Numbered from the stretch's first letter, positions 45,137 to 54,384 are shown. The stretch is DNA of 64,000 bases from Hyphomonadaceae bacterium (GCA_022841905.1 JALHQO010000012.1:44480-108479); one strand, 5' to 3'. Notes: a model not told the origin generated them from the letters alone. Program-made: numbers and translations.

Positions 45137-46144
45137 TTAGCTTGGTGGCACTCGTTCGATCGAACCAACATGAAAGGTCACCACGCCCTCGGTCTGTTCG
45201 CTCGATGGCGAAGCAAGACTACGCAAGCCGAACTGCGTGAGGCCACGAACTCGCGCATCGTCCAAGAATGGAAATATCGGAATGGGAGGCATTTTCACGC
45301 TCCCTCCTATGTGGTGCGCATCCAACGACGGTGAAGGGACCACAGTTTGATAGCTGGTGCAGCCGAACATAACGAGCGAGATCAGGGCTGGGCCGCTGCC
45401 ATCGCTGCTACGACGACGAAGCAAAATCACCTTGGTATTGCCGAACGGCGACTCACCTGGCGTGAAAGTGCTCATGCATACGAAGTTGAGCGAACCGGGC
45501 GTCAAATTGGTTGAGACGTCTTTCTCACGAAGCCAAGTCAAGGCATCCTTGAAGTGGGGCAACTCGTCGTCACGCAGCAGCGTTACCGCAGTCTTCGTCA
45601 GAGATTTGAACACGCCGAGCGGACGATAGCCGCGCGGTTGGCCGCCAATCGTCAGGGTGTGATTTGCCTCGTCGATCTCCGCAATTGGATCATCTTCATA
45701 GTTCTGAATGAGATAACCGTCATCCCGCTTGAAATCGATGCGAGACTTTCCTTCCCGCGTCTTGGTGGAAGGCACACCCTTTTTACCTAGCACCTGACCG
45801 GCCATACGGGCCGCGTACGACATCGCCGCCAGATCACTTTCAAACACGCTGAACCGCGCATTGCAGTCATCACACTCGTAACGAGAAAGCAGCGTGCGAT
45901 TGCCCAAGAGTTCCGAGATCGCATGTGCCGCTTTCTTGAAAGTGACTTCAGGCCTCCCGCGACTGCAAAAGCGGCAAGCACTATTTTCCACGCCCAGGTA
46001 AGTCTTGTGACCGCCAGGCGCGCCCTGAAACATCTGCACGTCGTACTCAGAGGAATAAAACTCGATCGCCTCTGCCATCGCTTTCGCCGACTCTGGCGCC
46101 ACGCTACTCGGCAACACAAACTCCCCTTCGTGGTCGATTGTCAT
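45137..46144 (-). CDS. HNH-endonuclease-like protein of unknown role
   Basis: 335 residues. N-terminal treble-clef-like domain with CRFCSRGRPEVTFKKAAHAI and YECDDCNARFS (residues about 57-103): two CxxC pairs around an AH, as in HNH_5-type nucleases. The remaining ~230 residues are unfamiliar. First cargo gene of the island, divergent from the HEPN-like gene with 82 bp between. A nuclease in defence is plausible but inferred. Confidence 0.72.
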   Translation of the reverse strand: MTIDHEGEFVLPSSVAPESAKAMAEAIEFYSSEYDVQMFQGAPGGHKTYLGVENSACRFCSRGRPEVTFKKAAHAISELLGNRTLLSRYECDDCNARFSVFESDLAAMSYAARMAGQVLGKKGVPSTKTREGKSRIDFKRDDGYLIQNYEDDPIAEIDEANHTLTIGGQPRGYRPLGVFKSLTKTAVTLLRDDELPHFKDALTWLREKDVSTNLTPGSLNFVCMSTFTPGESPFGNTKVILLRRRSSDGSGPALISLVMFGCTSYQTVVPSPSLDAHHIGGSVKMPPIPIFPFLDDARVRGLTQFGLRSLASPSSEQTEGVVTFHVGSIERVPPS

Positions 46145-46226
46145 TCTGAAAGCCTAGGTCCCGTAGGTTGACGATGCGACGCGCGAACAGCACTTGCTCA
46201 TTTGTGAAGCGCGAAAGAACAAGCCA

Positions 46227-47099
46227 ATGAGCGTTGCCCCCATATCGACACCACACTTCCGAGCATCGCAGAAGGAAATTATTCTAGAGATGTTCGCACG
46301 CACCGCGGATCAGAATTACATGATCGCGCGCTGGTGCGCGATGTGCAAGCAACACACAGACTTCCTTTGGAACAGCGTACACGCGCTTGAGAAGTACATG
46401 AAGGCTGTGTTGCTCATGAACGGGCAGCATGGAAAGGGCGGACATGACATCGAAAAACTCTATGAGCGGGTGGCTTCGTTAGCGCCGACCTTACTGCCTG
46501 CCGTGCTGCAGAAGTCGCCCACGCTGGACATCTATCACTGGTCGGATCGAACTCCCGCAAAATTCATCGAGCAACTGTACAACAACGGCAACGCCGCCAA
46601 TCGCTACCTGACTTTCGGTTACACAGTGGAGAGCCAAGATCTGCATATGCTGGACGCAATGGTCTTCGCGGTGAGACGCCTCATCATTCGCCTCAACGAT
46701 CCGCATTTCTCCGATCCTACAGCGCCGAAGTTCACAAGTCGGCAGTTTCTGGAGAACAAGCCCACGTACTATCCGAAGCTTGGCTTGCCGCTAGACCAGC
46801 AAGTCAATGCGCGAGAACCCAGCGAGTTGCGTCACGCGGCACTCAACTTGAACATGCCGTTTGCACCAGCGGATTATCCCCACACCGCGCTCAGCGGCGG
46901 GGCGTCGGGACGAAATTCGGTGCTGATGCGTCGTGTGCTGGATGCGCTGGACAGCGACGATATGGAATACGCCACATTGGGCGTCGCGCTTGCCGATTGG
47001 GTGCTGCAGAACATTCAGCTCCCTAAGGGCTCACCAAGTGTCACGGAGCAGATCACGCGGGCGCGCGACCAAGCCAAAGCAAAACACAACATCCCTTGA
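46227..47099 (+). CDS. HEPN-like protein of unknown role
   Basis: 290 residues from the ATG at 46227 (TTG at 46194 possible). The segment FLWNSVHALEKYMKAVLLMN followed by GGHDIEKLYERV resembles HEPN helices. RLNDPH near residue 165 fits an Rx4H pattern of HEPN RNases, but the match is too short to trust alone. No membrane segments. Divergent from the HNH-like gene; the two may be one system. Confidence 0.55.
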   Translation: MSVAPISTPHFRASQKEIILEMFARTADQNYMIARWCAMCKQHTDFLWNSVHALEKYMKAVLLMNGQHGKGGHDIEKLYERVASLAPTLLPAVLQKSPTLDIYHWSDRTPAKFIEQLYNNGNAANRYLTFGYTVESQDLHMLDAMVFAVRRLIIRLNDPHFSDPTAPKFTSRQFLENKPTYYPKLGLPLDQQVNAREPSELRHAALNLNMPFAPADYPHTALSGGASGRNSVLMRRVLDALDSDDMEYATLGVALADWVLQNIQLPKGSPSVTEQITRARDQAKAKHNIP

Positions 47100-47112
47100 T
47101 GCTGACGCGCGC

Positions 47113-47303
47113 TAAGCCGCCGGGAGAGGCGCGCTTGTCGATTTCGGCCTGCTTCAAACGCTCAAGGTGATCTGCCCACTACTGCAACATCTCACGACGG
47201 TGCAGGAGATATTGCGCGGCATTTCATGCCGCTCGCGAGCGGTTGTGTTCATCGTGCGCAAGTTGACGTTCAACCCAATCCTCGTTCCAGCCGAGCGTGC
47301 TGC
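47113..47303 (-). pseudogene. Relic of a second P4-type integrase, C-terminal end
   Basis: Reads LGWNEDWVERQLAHDEHNRSRAA, stop, NAAQYLLHRREMLQ, stop, WADHLERLKQAE, closely matching the C-terminus of the intact integrase at 62475-63722 (RAAYNAAQYL, MMQWWADHLDGLK). The likely catalytic Tyr of AAYN is replaced by a stop. Non-functional. Confidence 0.85.
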
Positions 47304-47854
47304 TAAGTCCGGGCGAGGCTGGCTGGCGGCGCCTGGCGCCTATGGTGATGGCGAATGGCCAAAAGTAGCCACCGGAGTTGTTCGCGATCAAACCGTCTCA
47401 ACGGAGCGTCCTCAACTACACTCGCGCCCGTCATGGTGACGCCAGGCACCAGGCCCTCTCGCAGACGCCGCGCCACGGTTGCCCGCGAGACACCGAAATA
47501 GAACCGCACGTCCTTGTAGGTAAACCAGAGCTGTGATGATGGGAGTTGTTGGAGCGCCTGCGTTGCTCGTTCGATTGCCTCAACTGGGTACTTGGGCATG
47601 TCATCCAACGTGAGCACACGTGAGACAGGCTGACACGCCTTCGGACTGACTCGAACATGTTGAGCCGAAGCGCGCTTTCTTCGTGGGCCGGCATTTGCCA
47701 GGGGCGCGTCAGCAGGTGATGCGACACGTGGAGGCGACTTGGATGAGCGTGCAGTAGCTGCGGTCTCAGGCTCCGTCTCCACATCGAACAGACAAAGCTG
47801 CGCGAGCATCGCGTTGTCTTTTGCAGTTCGGGCGCGCGCAGTGGTGGATCTCAT
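47303..47854 (-). CDS. Small DNA-binding protein, excisionase/AlpA-like HTH
   Basis: 183 residues from the ATG at 47854. N-terminal half low-complexity and basic; C-terminal helix-turn-helix LWFTYKDVRFYFGVSRATVA and RRLREGLVPG, of the kind in excisionases and prophage regulators. It ends in the integrase relic, so its last residues may be altered. A DnaA-type box lies 24 bp upstream. Confidence 0.65.
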   Translation of the reverse strand: MRSTTARARTAKDNAMLAQLCLFDVETEPETAATARSSKSPPRVASPADAPLANAGPRRKRASAQHVRVSPKACQPVSRVLTLDDMPKYPVEAIERATQALQQLPSSQLWFTYKDVRFYFGVSRATVARRLREGLVPGVTMTGASVVEDAPLRRFDREQLRWLLLAIRHHHRRQAPPASLART

Positions 47855-48249
47855 GACCGCCTCTAGGGGCTGACAGTTTATCCACAGATCGCCAAGGCTG
47901 CACGCTGGCGCGTTATTCCTGGCTATTCCTTGTTCATCGGCAAGAACTGGGCGTCGCCGCTGGAGCGGCCGTGCTCTCGCCCTTCGCGTTGAGCCGCGTC
48001 GCGTCACTCCCCTTCGGGCGTCGATCACCGACGCAAGAGCGCAGCGCATAACGAGGAAAACGTCAGCATAACGAGGAAAAGGACGAAGGGTTGATGGCAA
48101 GATAAAATGCGCTGCACCTTGGATAGGCGCAGCGGCTTGTCTGCACATCTATTTTTCCAGGTCGTCGCACATTGCGCGCCATCAAGCGCAGGCTGCACGC
48201 AGGCTGGATGAGATTTGCCGCTAGCGCCCCCGATTTCGGAGCGCTGGCG
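47855..48249. other. Noncoding region before the relaxase; possible oriT or replication signals
   Basis: About 395 bp between divergent genes. It holds a perfect DnaA-type box TTATCCACA (47878-47886) and a 20-bp-period direct repeat (48046-48080). No gene convincing. The relaxase nick site would be expected here, but I cannot identify it. Confidence 0.5.
48046..48080. repeat. Two 15-bp direct repeats with 20-bp period upstream of the relaxase
   Basis: GCATAACGAGGAAAA occurs at 48046-48060 and 48066-48080 with 5 bp between. Candidate iteron or relaxosome-binding site; one helical-turn-pair spacing supports protein binding. Confidence 0.7.
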
Positions 48250-50259
48250 ATGACCGATCCGCGACAAGACGATTTCTTCGAAGGCGACTTCGGACGGCGC
48301 AAGCCGTGCGCGCCAGAGCCCACACCAAAGGCGCCCAAGGTCCGCTGCGTAGGCGAGAAACGCGTCCGCGCTGCTTGGTACAACCGAGCGCGCGGCGCTC
48401 GCGGCGTGAAGCTCGCTGAGGCGCGCGACCCGACTTCGCAGAAGGTCATCATCAAGACGCGCGTGGTTGTTCATGACAAGGTTGGCGGCGGTGGCGGCGG
48501 TGGGGGAGCGCGCTCGATGATGCGTCACACGCTCTATGTCGAGCGCGACGGCGCCGGCCGAGACGGCTCTGAGGTCAAGGTGTTCGACGAGGAACTAGAC
48601 CGGGCCGATGGCGCCGCCTTTGTCGATCGCTGCGCCGACGACCGTCACCATTTCCGGGTCATCATCTCCCCCGAGAACGGGATCGAGATGGAGAACCTCC
48701 GCGACTACACCCGCGAGCTGATGGAGCGGGCCGAGAAGGATCTGAGCACCAGCCTCGACTGGATCGCGGCCGAGCACCACGACACTGGCCACGCTCATGT
48801 TCACCTGCTGATCCGAGGCAAGCGCGACGACGGGCGCGACCTAGTCATCCCGCGCCAATACATTTCCTACGGCATGCGCCACCGAGCCGAGGAGATCGCC
48901 ACCCGCGAGCTCGGACCGCGCCTGGAAACCGAGATGTCCCGCGACCTCGACCGCCGCGCCGAGCGCGCCGCCAAGCTGGAGCGGCAGACCCATCTCGATG
49001 AGCTGCTTCGTGAGCGGGCGCGAGACAACGAAGTGCGGCTAGCCGACCTCCCCCAAGAGGGGCGCATACGCGGACCGCTAGTGCAGCGCCTCAACCGATT
49101 GGAGGATTGGGGGCTGGCGCAGCGCGCCGACGCGGGGGTCTGGCGGCTCGATCCCGAGCTCCAGGACAAGCTCACGCGCCTTGCGGATGTGCGCGACCGC
49201 GAACGAGCGACGGCGCGGCTCCTGGCGCGGGAGGATCGCGGCATTGAACGCGAGCGGCTGCGCGAACTGGAGGCGGCGCATTCGAGCCAGCGCGCCACCG
49301 GGCGGCTGATCGGCTTCGAGCAGATCGGCGACGATCCGCGCGGGCCGCACGTGATCGCGATTGAGGGCATCGACGGCAAAGTCTGGACTGCGCGCGTAGC
49401 GACCCGCGAGCAGCTCCGCGAACTCGATGGCGTCGAGCGTGGCGCCATCTTGCGGCTTGAGCGCAGCGAACCGGAATTGAAGCCGGCCGATCGAACCATT
49501 TTCGCCATCGCGCGCGAGAACGGTCTCGCCTATTCGGCAGAGCTACACGCGCAGACAATTCCGACCGACCGCGCCAACTACATCGAGATGCACGAGCGCC
49601 GCCTGGAGGCGCTGCGGCGCGTCGGAATTGTTGAGCGGACGGCCAACGGAGTGTTCTTGATCCCAGAAAACTACGAGGAGCGCGTGCGCCAGCATGAAGC
49701 GCGTGGCGCCCGCCAGAGCGCGCGAGTGACGCTGATTGATCCGCATTCGCTGGAGAAGCAGGCAAACTATCGCGGGCCGACCTGGCTCGATCGCGTGAAC
49801 ACGGGGTTGGAGGACACCAGCCAACTGGCGCGCGAGCACTTTGGCCGGGAAATTCAAGTCGCCCGGGCCAAACGCGCGCGGTCGCTCTATCGGATGGGAA
49901 TCGCACGCGACGATGGCGACGGGCCCCGCCTCAACCAGGATTGGCAGCGTCAGCTACGCCAGCTTGAGAAAGAGAACCTGCTGCAGCAAATCGAGCGCGA
50001 CACGGGCCGTGTGCCGCACTTTGCGCGCGATGGCGATCGGGTCGCCGGCATCTTTGTCCAGCGCGTGCGCGTGGCGGAACGCAGCTTTGCGGTGCTCTTC
50101 CACGAACGCAGCGCGACGTTGGTGCCGTGGCGGTCAGAGATGGATCGCGCCGCCAATCAGCTCATGGCGGGCTGCGTCAACGGTCGGAGCTTTGACTTCA
50201 ACGTCGGGCGTGAGGCGGAGAAGGCGCTAAAATCGCTATCGCCGTTTCTTGGACGTTGA
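48250..50259 (+). CDS. VirD2/MobP-like relaxase (DUF3363 type)
   Basis: 669 residues from MTDPRQDDFFEGDFGRRKP at 48250 (GGAGCG upstream). N-terminal relaxase domain with an HUH-type motif HDTGHAHVHLLIRGK at about residue 178 and a candidate nucleophile Tyr in AAWYNRARGARGVKL. The long charged C-terminal part matches relaxases annotated with DUF3363. It nicks at oriT and stays bound to the 5' end. Needs a helper conjugation system. Confidence 0.85.
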   Translation: MTDPRQDDFFEGDFGRRKPCAPEPTPKAPKVRCVGEKRVRAAWYNRARGARGVKLAEARDPTSQKVIIKTRVVVHDKVGGGGGGGGARSMMRHTLYVERDGAGRDGSEVKVFDEELDRADGAAFVDRCADDRHHFRVIISPENGIEMENLRDYTRELMERAEKDLSTSLDWIAAEHHDTGHAHVHLLIRGKRDDGRDLVIPRQYISYGMRHRAEEIATRELGPRLETEMSRDLDRRAERAAKLERQTHLDELLRERARDNEVRLADLPQEGRIRGPLVQRLNRLEDWGLAQRADAGVWRLDPELQDKLTRLADVRDRERATARLLAREDRGIERERLRELEAAHSSQRATGRLIGFEQIGDDPRGPHVIAIEGIDGKVWTARVATREQLRELDGVERGAILRLERSEPELKPADRTIFAIARENGLAYSAELHAQTIPTDRANYIEMHERRLEALRRVGIVERTANGVFLIPENYEERVRQHEARGARQSARVTLIDPHSLEKQANYRGPTWLDRVNTGLEDTSQLAREHFGREIQVARAKRARSLYRMGIARDDGDGPRLNQDWQRQLRQLEKENLLQQIERDTGRVPHFARDGDRVAGIFVQRVRVAERSFAVLFHERSATLVPWRSEMDRAANQLMAGCVNGRSFDFNVGREAEKALKSLSPFLGR

Positions 50260-50275
50260 TCCCGGGCGTACAGGC

Positions 50276-51706
50276 TCACATGAACAACCTCACGGGATAA
50301 GGGTGTGGTTGGAGGTCTGGCATGCGCTTAACGATTTGCGCAAGTCGCCCCGCATATTCCAGCGTCACCGGCATACCATCGTATGGAGCGTCGTTATTCC
50401 AATCCATTTTGGTGAGACCGAGCGTGTCACGGCATACATCACCGAAATTTCCGCGCCCGGCATGTCGAGTGATCAAGAGCGGCTCCGGGATGCCTTTGCC
50501 CTCTTTAAAGTATGGCCCGCCTCGAAGCGCCACTTCGGGTAAATCTCCGCGCGTCCACAACAGCGCCTCATGAGGCCCGATCGGCAATAGGCTGCCCCGT
50601 GCGACGGGATATCCCGCGACCTTCTGCTTTGCATCGACCCGATATCCGCGCCAACCGGTATCCTGCTGAACTTGGATCAACTCCACGGCATCCACCGCAG
50701 AGAGCGCGTCTAGACAGCCATCAATCTCATCATCTTGAAACGGCGTGTTCTTGTGAACTACCACGCGACTGGGCAGGTCTCCGTAGTGCTTGCGCTGATA
50801 GATCGTCAAACTGCGAGCGATGATCTTCAGCATCTGTGCATGGTTGAGATAGGGATTGTCGCGATACACGCTGACGCCGTCTGCCTTATACGCAATAAAC
50901 TCAAGCCCAGATCCCTCGGCGTCAAAAACCTGCGCACAACATATCGCAAATCGAGGGCCGTCGTCTCGCGTGCGACGCATGGCGTAGTCTATGCCTATGA
51001 ATGCTGTGTGCGGATTGATGTCCTCGAGCACCCACGGAACTCCGCCCGCCTTTGTGTAGAGCGCTATCGACAAACGCCACATCACGCTCGCTCGACACGG
51101 ATAATCCAGAGCCTTGTCATTCCGGATCAGCTGCACGCTAATCCCTAGACTCGCACCCACTGCCTTTAGGTAGTCATGAAGATTGAAGTCTTCTTCATCT
51201 CGCTCAAAGAATGCTGGCTCCCACGCCTTATCGATTCCAATGAACACAACATCAAAGTCGCTTCGTGTAGCCTTGAGTCGTGTGATCGCGCGCTGCAGAG
51301 CGTCCGCTAGCGTCAAGTACGGTTTGGGGGACTGGAGCACGTCGCTAGTGAGACTGTCTGGGAGAACGATCTCGCTTGCAGAGCCCGCGCTAACCGGGCG
51401 AACACCGAACGTTTTTGACATCCCCTCGTAGTCTGGCCGATAGGCACCGCCCTCTCGCGGCCGAATTCTCGTCTCGAGTTCGGATATCAGTCCGCGCATG
51501 CGGCTCAGCATCAACTTTTGCCCAATCATCCCAATCCGGACTTGATCAGGAACCTTGGCAATCCAATTGCGACTATGAGGTCCGAACCGAAGAAGGCCGC
51601 GCAGCGGATTTGCGTCAACATCATCGTGAGCCGGCGATCCGAACCGAAGTAGCGGTTCTCGCAGCTTCTGATGGGCCTGTAGGTCAAACGATCGGCGTTC
51701 ACTCAT
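50276..51706 (-). CDS. Short prokaryotic Argonaute (MID-PIWI)
   Basis: 476 residues, no PAZ or N domain. MID region about 150-230 (VVFIGIDKAWEPAFFERDE; SVQLIRNDKALDYPCRASV), PIWI about 230-476 (AFIGIDYAMR, SRVVVHKNTPF, LTKMDWNNDAPYDGMPVTLE). Ends in LFM. In short pAgos the PIWI catalytic tetrad is incomplete and the protein is guide-directed but does not cut. Start overlaps the SIR2-APAZ stop by 4 bp, as expected for a heterodimeric SPARSA system. Confidence 0.9.
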   Translation of the reverse strand: MSERRSFDLQAHQKLREPLLRFGSPAHDDVDANPLRGLLRFGPHSRNWIAKVPDQVRIGMIGQKLMLSRMRGLISELETRIRPREGGAYRPDYEGMSKTFGVRPVSAGSASEIVLPDSLTSDVLQSPKPYLTLADALQRAITRLKATRSDFDVVFIGIDKAWEPAFFERDEEDFNLHDYLKAVGASLGISVQLIRNDKALDYPCRASVMWRLSIALYTKAGGVPWVLEDINPHTAFIGIDYAMRRTRDDGPRFAICCAQVFDAEGSGLEFIAYKADGVSVYRDNPYLNHAQMLKIIARSLTIYQRKHYGDLPSRVVVHKNTPFQDDEIDGCLDALSAVDAVELIQVQQDTGWRGYRVDAKQKVAGYPVARGSLLPIGPHEALLWTRGDLPEVALRGGPYFKEGKGIPEPLLITRHAGRGNFGDVCRDTLGLTKMDWNNDAPYDGMPVTLEYAGRLAQIVKRMPDLQPHPYPVRLFM

Positions 51707-53445
51707 ACGCGCCGCCCACTGAATCCGCTTGTAGTGTCGACAGTGAAGCTGGCGCCGATCCCCCGCAGGAAAGGGCCGGCCACGAGTGTCACTTGGCCAA
51801 CATCAGAGCCAAGCAATATCGTTCGCCAGCTATCAAGCAGTTCGTTGGCTTGCGAGTTATAGCGACGAGCGGTGCGCTCGCGCGTGAAGTCTTTCGCTCG
51901 ATCCGCCTCTTCGCCACCGACCTCGTCGTTCCAATGAATCACTAGGCGAGGTTCAAGGAGCATCCACAAGCGACCGTCCTTGAAATCTAAGCGGAGACCA
52001 CAAGCCTCTCGCCACTGAACACCTGTACCAGGCACGATCCCATGGACGTCGGCGGGATCTTTCAATCCGCGAAACCTCTCCCGAGGCGTCGAAGTTGAAT
52101 CGGCTAACGCTAGCGTCTCCCCGCGGCGATACATCAAATCGACTCCGGCGCGTTCCGCGATGGTCCTGAACAACGTTTCTCGCAGCAGCGCTCTTTCGCC
52201 AGACTCTCGGATTAGGCGGGCCTCCAAGATTGGATGTGTATTCCATCCCACAATGTCATGAGATGAGAACGCCGCGCGTAAGTCTTCATCGTCACCGAAG
52301 GCTATAACGCCGTCACGAATGCGAGTGGCGACGCCTCGTTTGCCCGCCGCTTCTAAGGTGTCCCTTACCTCCCTTGTTCCCCCGATCGTGCAGTCGATCA
52401 GCCGCGCAATTTGCGGGTAGGCCGTGATGGCAAACGCATTCGTCCTAATGACCGGGAAAGCGCCACCTCGTTTCTGGGCCGTAAGAGCAGCGCGTCTCCC
52501 GGCACGCTCTTTTCGAAACGAGACAGCAAGCCCTTCGAGTTCGGGTAGGAAAGTGGCGACCTCAGACATTGCCTCGTCGAAGCCTTGCGCTTCGACAAGG
52601 TGGGCTTCCACCCCGCATTCTCGCGCGTAAGTGATTAGGTCGCTGACGGCTGAAAACATCTCGCCGTCGCCCCGGTAGAACCAGAAAAGACCCTGAGGGA
52701 GGCCACCGTCCGAGATCGCCGCCCTTAGCGCATCCATGACCGAGGTATCGCGCCCGCTGTAACCAACGATCGCCAGTCCCCGGGTCCGACACGCATTTAT
52801 GAATGCTTGCCTTAGGGTCGCATCCTGCGCCTGAAGTTCGGTGATCGTGTTCTTAAGGCTGCGACTTTGAAAGTCGCCGTGCAGCTTTCCGTAGACCGGC
52901 CAGCGACTTTCGGAGATCGCCGCGAGAACGTTCGTTGGGTTGTTCAAGTCTCCATGTGTCAACCGACCAGTGGTGCCAAACAGGGCCGCAGCCGCGTCCT
53001 CGACAAGCCGATCGAAATTAGTGGTCCAGACTATGTCGCACAGCGACTGTTGCATCAGCGCTGCCAGCACTCTGTGACCGTGGGTCGATCGCGCGGAAGA
53101 TACTGCTTCATCGATGTACCGCCGCCGATCGCTCTCAGCGTGATATGCCGCTTCGAAGTACGCGGAGTACTCGGCGGCGTCGTCAAGTGGCGGATAGGTG
53201 CCGGCATCGTCAAAGAATCTCTGAATGAGTCGGCGCGCGCGCGCATCGGTGTTGTCCGGTAATGCGGACTCAGGAACGCCCTTGTGAGATCGGTAGATCG
53301 AGCGCTTGAAATCCCAAATCATGTCCCAAGCCGTCTTGATGCCTGCTGCGCGTGAGGCGCCAGCACCTAACAGCCACATGATTGAGCGGTTTCTTCGTTG
53401 AAACAGCCTCAGAAAAGAAGGGAAATCGAGCGTCAGTTCATTCAC
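51703..53445 (-). CDS. SIR2-APAZ protein, NADase partner of short Argonaute
   Basis: 580 residues from GTG at 53445 (MNELTLDFPSFLRLF); a TTG at 53562 gives a 39-residue extension that does not look coding. SIR2 domain: LLGAGASRAAG (25-35), TTNFDRL with Asn143, KLHGD with His189, GYSGRD: an intact NAD-cleaving site. The C-terminal half from about 290 fits APAZ, which replaces the missing Ago lobes. Known SPARSA systems deplete NAD+ when plasmid or phage is recognised. Downstream of an XRE regulator. Confidence 0.9.
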   Translation of the reverse strand: MNELTLDFPSFLRLFQRRNRSIMWLLGAGASRAAGIKTAWDMIWDFKRSIYRSHKGVPESALPDNTDARARRLIQRFFDDAGTYPPLDDAAEYSAYFEAAYHAESDRRRYIDEAVSSARSTHGHRVLAALMQQSLCDIVWTTNFDRLVEDAAAALFGTTGRLTHGDLNNPTNVLAAISESRWPVYGKLHGDFQSRSLKNTITELQAQDATLRQAFINACRTRGLAIVGYSGRDTSVMDALRAAISDGGLPQGLFWFYRGDGEMFSAVSDLITYARECGVEAHLVEAQGFDEAMSEVATFLPELEGLAVSFRKERAGRRAALTAQKRGGAFPVIRTNAFAITAYPQIARLIDCTIGGTREVRDTLEAAGKRGVATRIRDGVIAFGDDEDLRAAFSSHDIVGWNTHPILEARLIRESGERALLRETLFRTIAERAGVDLMYRRGETLALADSTSTPRERFRGLKDPADVHGIVPGTGVQWREACGLRLDFKDGRLWMLLEPRLVIHWNDEVGGEEADRAKDFTRERTARRYNSQANELLDSWRTILLGSDVGQVTLVAGPFLRGIGASFTVDTTSGFSGRRV

Positions 53446-53569
53446 GGGGAGAGAGAATCTATTCCTTGACCCTATGGTTGTGTCACTCTTCGTGATTCTG
53501 GACCAGTTGCGTCTAATCGGATCGTCGGCACTTGGTGGCCGCGACTTCCAGTGCGGCGCCAAGGGCCTC

Positions 53570-53800
53570 TCAGCGCTTCAACCGAACGCCAACCCCGCCA
53601 TTGTGGTCCGCGTCGATGAACACGACGCCGCCGCGTTCCAGAACGCGTTGAATCTTGTCGAGGGTGCGAGCCTGCATCCCGCCTTTGCCGGATTCGAAAC
53701 GTGTGATCGTCGATGGCGCGATGCTCGCCGCTTCCGCCAACTCGCGGACACCTAACCCGAGCGCTACCCGGGCCAGTTTCACTTGAAGAGGCTCTGGCAA
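53570..53800 (-). CDS. XRE-family transcriptional regulator
   Basis: 76 residues, one helix-turn-helix (VRELAEAASIAPSTITRFESGKGGM) followed by LDKIQRVLERGGVVFIDADHNGGVGVRL, a common form of small phage/TA-type repressor. It sits just before the SIR2-APAZ gene on the same strand and may control it; repeated TGCGCAC motifs upstream may be its operator. Confidence 0.83.
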   Translation of the reverse strand: MPEPLQVKLARVALGLGVRELAEAASIAPSTITRFESGKGGMQARTLDKIQRVLERGGVVFIDADHNGGVGVRLKR

Positions 53801-53871
53801 TGCGCACCTCGTGCTGATTTTTGCGCACAGCGTGTTGACTTTGTCGGTGCTGTGTGCGCACTATTGCACAC
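53801..53871. promoter_or_regulatory. Clustered TGCGCAC motifs between the XRE gene and a divergent operon
   Basis: TGCGCAC at 53801-53807, 53822-53828 and 53855-53861, and TGCACAC at 53865-53871; GTGTGC (53852-53857) and GCACAC (53866-53871) form an inverted repeat. TTGACT at 53835-53840 could be a -35 element for the plus-strand gene. A likely shared operator for both directions. Confidence 0.55.
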
Positions 53872-53935
53872 CTAGCTCTTAAAAGTCGCTCACCAGCCCG
53901 AAACGGCTGTCCCCAGCGCTTGCGCCGGAGGTCCG

Positions 53936-54382
53936 ATGACCGTGTCTCGTCGCCGTCTCATCAACACTGCATCGGCCGCGCTCTTGCTCAGCGATGCTCC
54001 CGCCACGTCTGAGGATCAAGCGGCTCTTGCCTCGCAGACCTGGCTCTCGCGCCACGCCGAGCACGAACGTCTTGGCAAGCGCTGGCAGCAGATCGAGACG
54101 CGCCTCTTTCGGGATCATAATTGGCCGAGGCTCACGCGCGCGCAGCGCATGCGCTTCCCCGAAAAGCACGAAATGGACGACCTCTACGATCGCATGGACG
54201 CGCTCCACGAGGAGAACCGCGTCTTGCTCACGTCGCTTCCAGCGCTCATCGCGACTTCATCATTCGGCATTTGCGGCAAGCTAGCTATCGCGGCCATTGA
54301 GGTGTGCCCAGAAGAGAACGAGGAAGCGCATCGTCTAATCGCTAGCATCCTGCGCGACTTTCGCTCGCAGCACGGCGGCTGA
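53936..54382 (+). CDS. Exported small protein of unknown function (paralogue A)
   Basis: 148 residues, GGAGGTCCG before the ATG. N-terminus SRRRLINTASAALLLS is a twin-Arg-like export signal. The rest is helical and charged: HERLGKRWQQIETRLF, RAQRMRFPEKHEMDDLYDRM, CPEENEEAHRLIASILRDFR. It shares this layout with 54627-55088. First of four tandem plus-strand genes with 1-4 bp or overlapping junctions; divergent from the XRE gene. Confidence 0.65.
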   Translation: MTVSRRRLINTASAALLLSDAPATSEDQAALASQTWLSRHAEHERLGKRWQQIETRLFRDHNWPRLTRAQRMRFPEKHEMDDLYDRMDALHEENRVLLTSLPALIATSSFGICGKLAIAAIEVCPEENEEAHRLIASILRDFRSQHGG

Positions 54383-54384
54383 CG

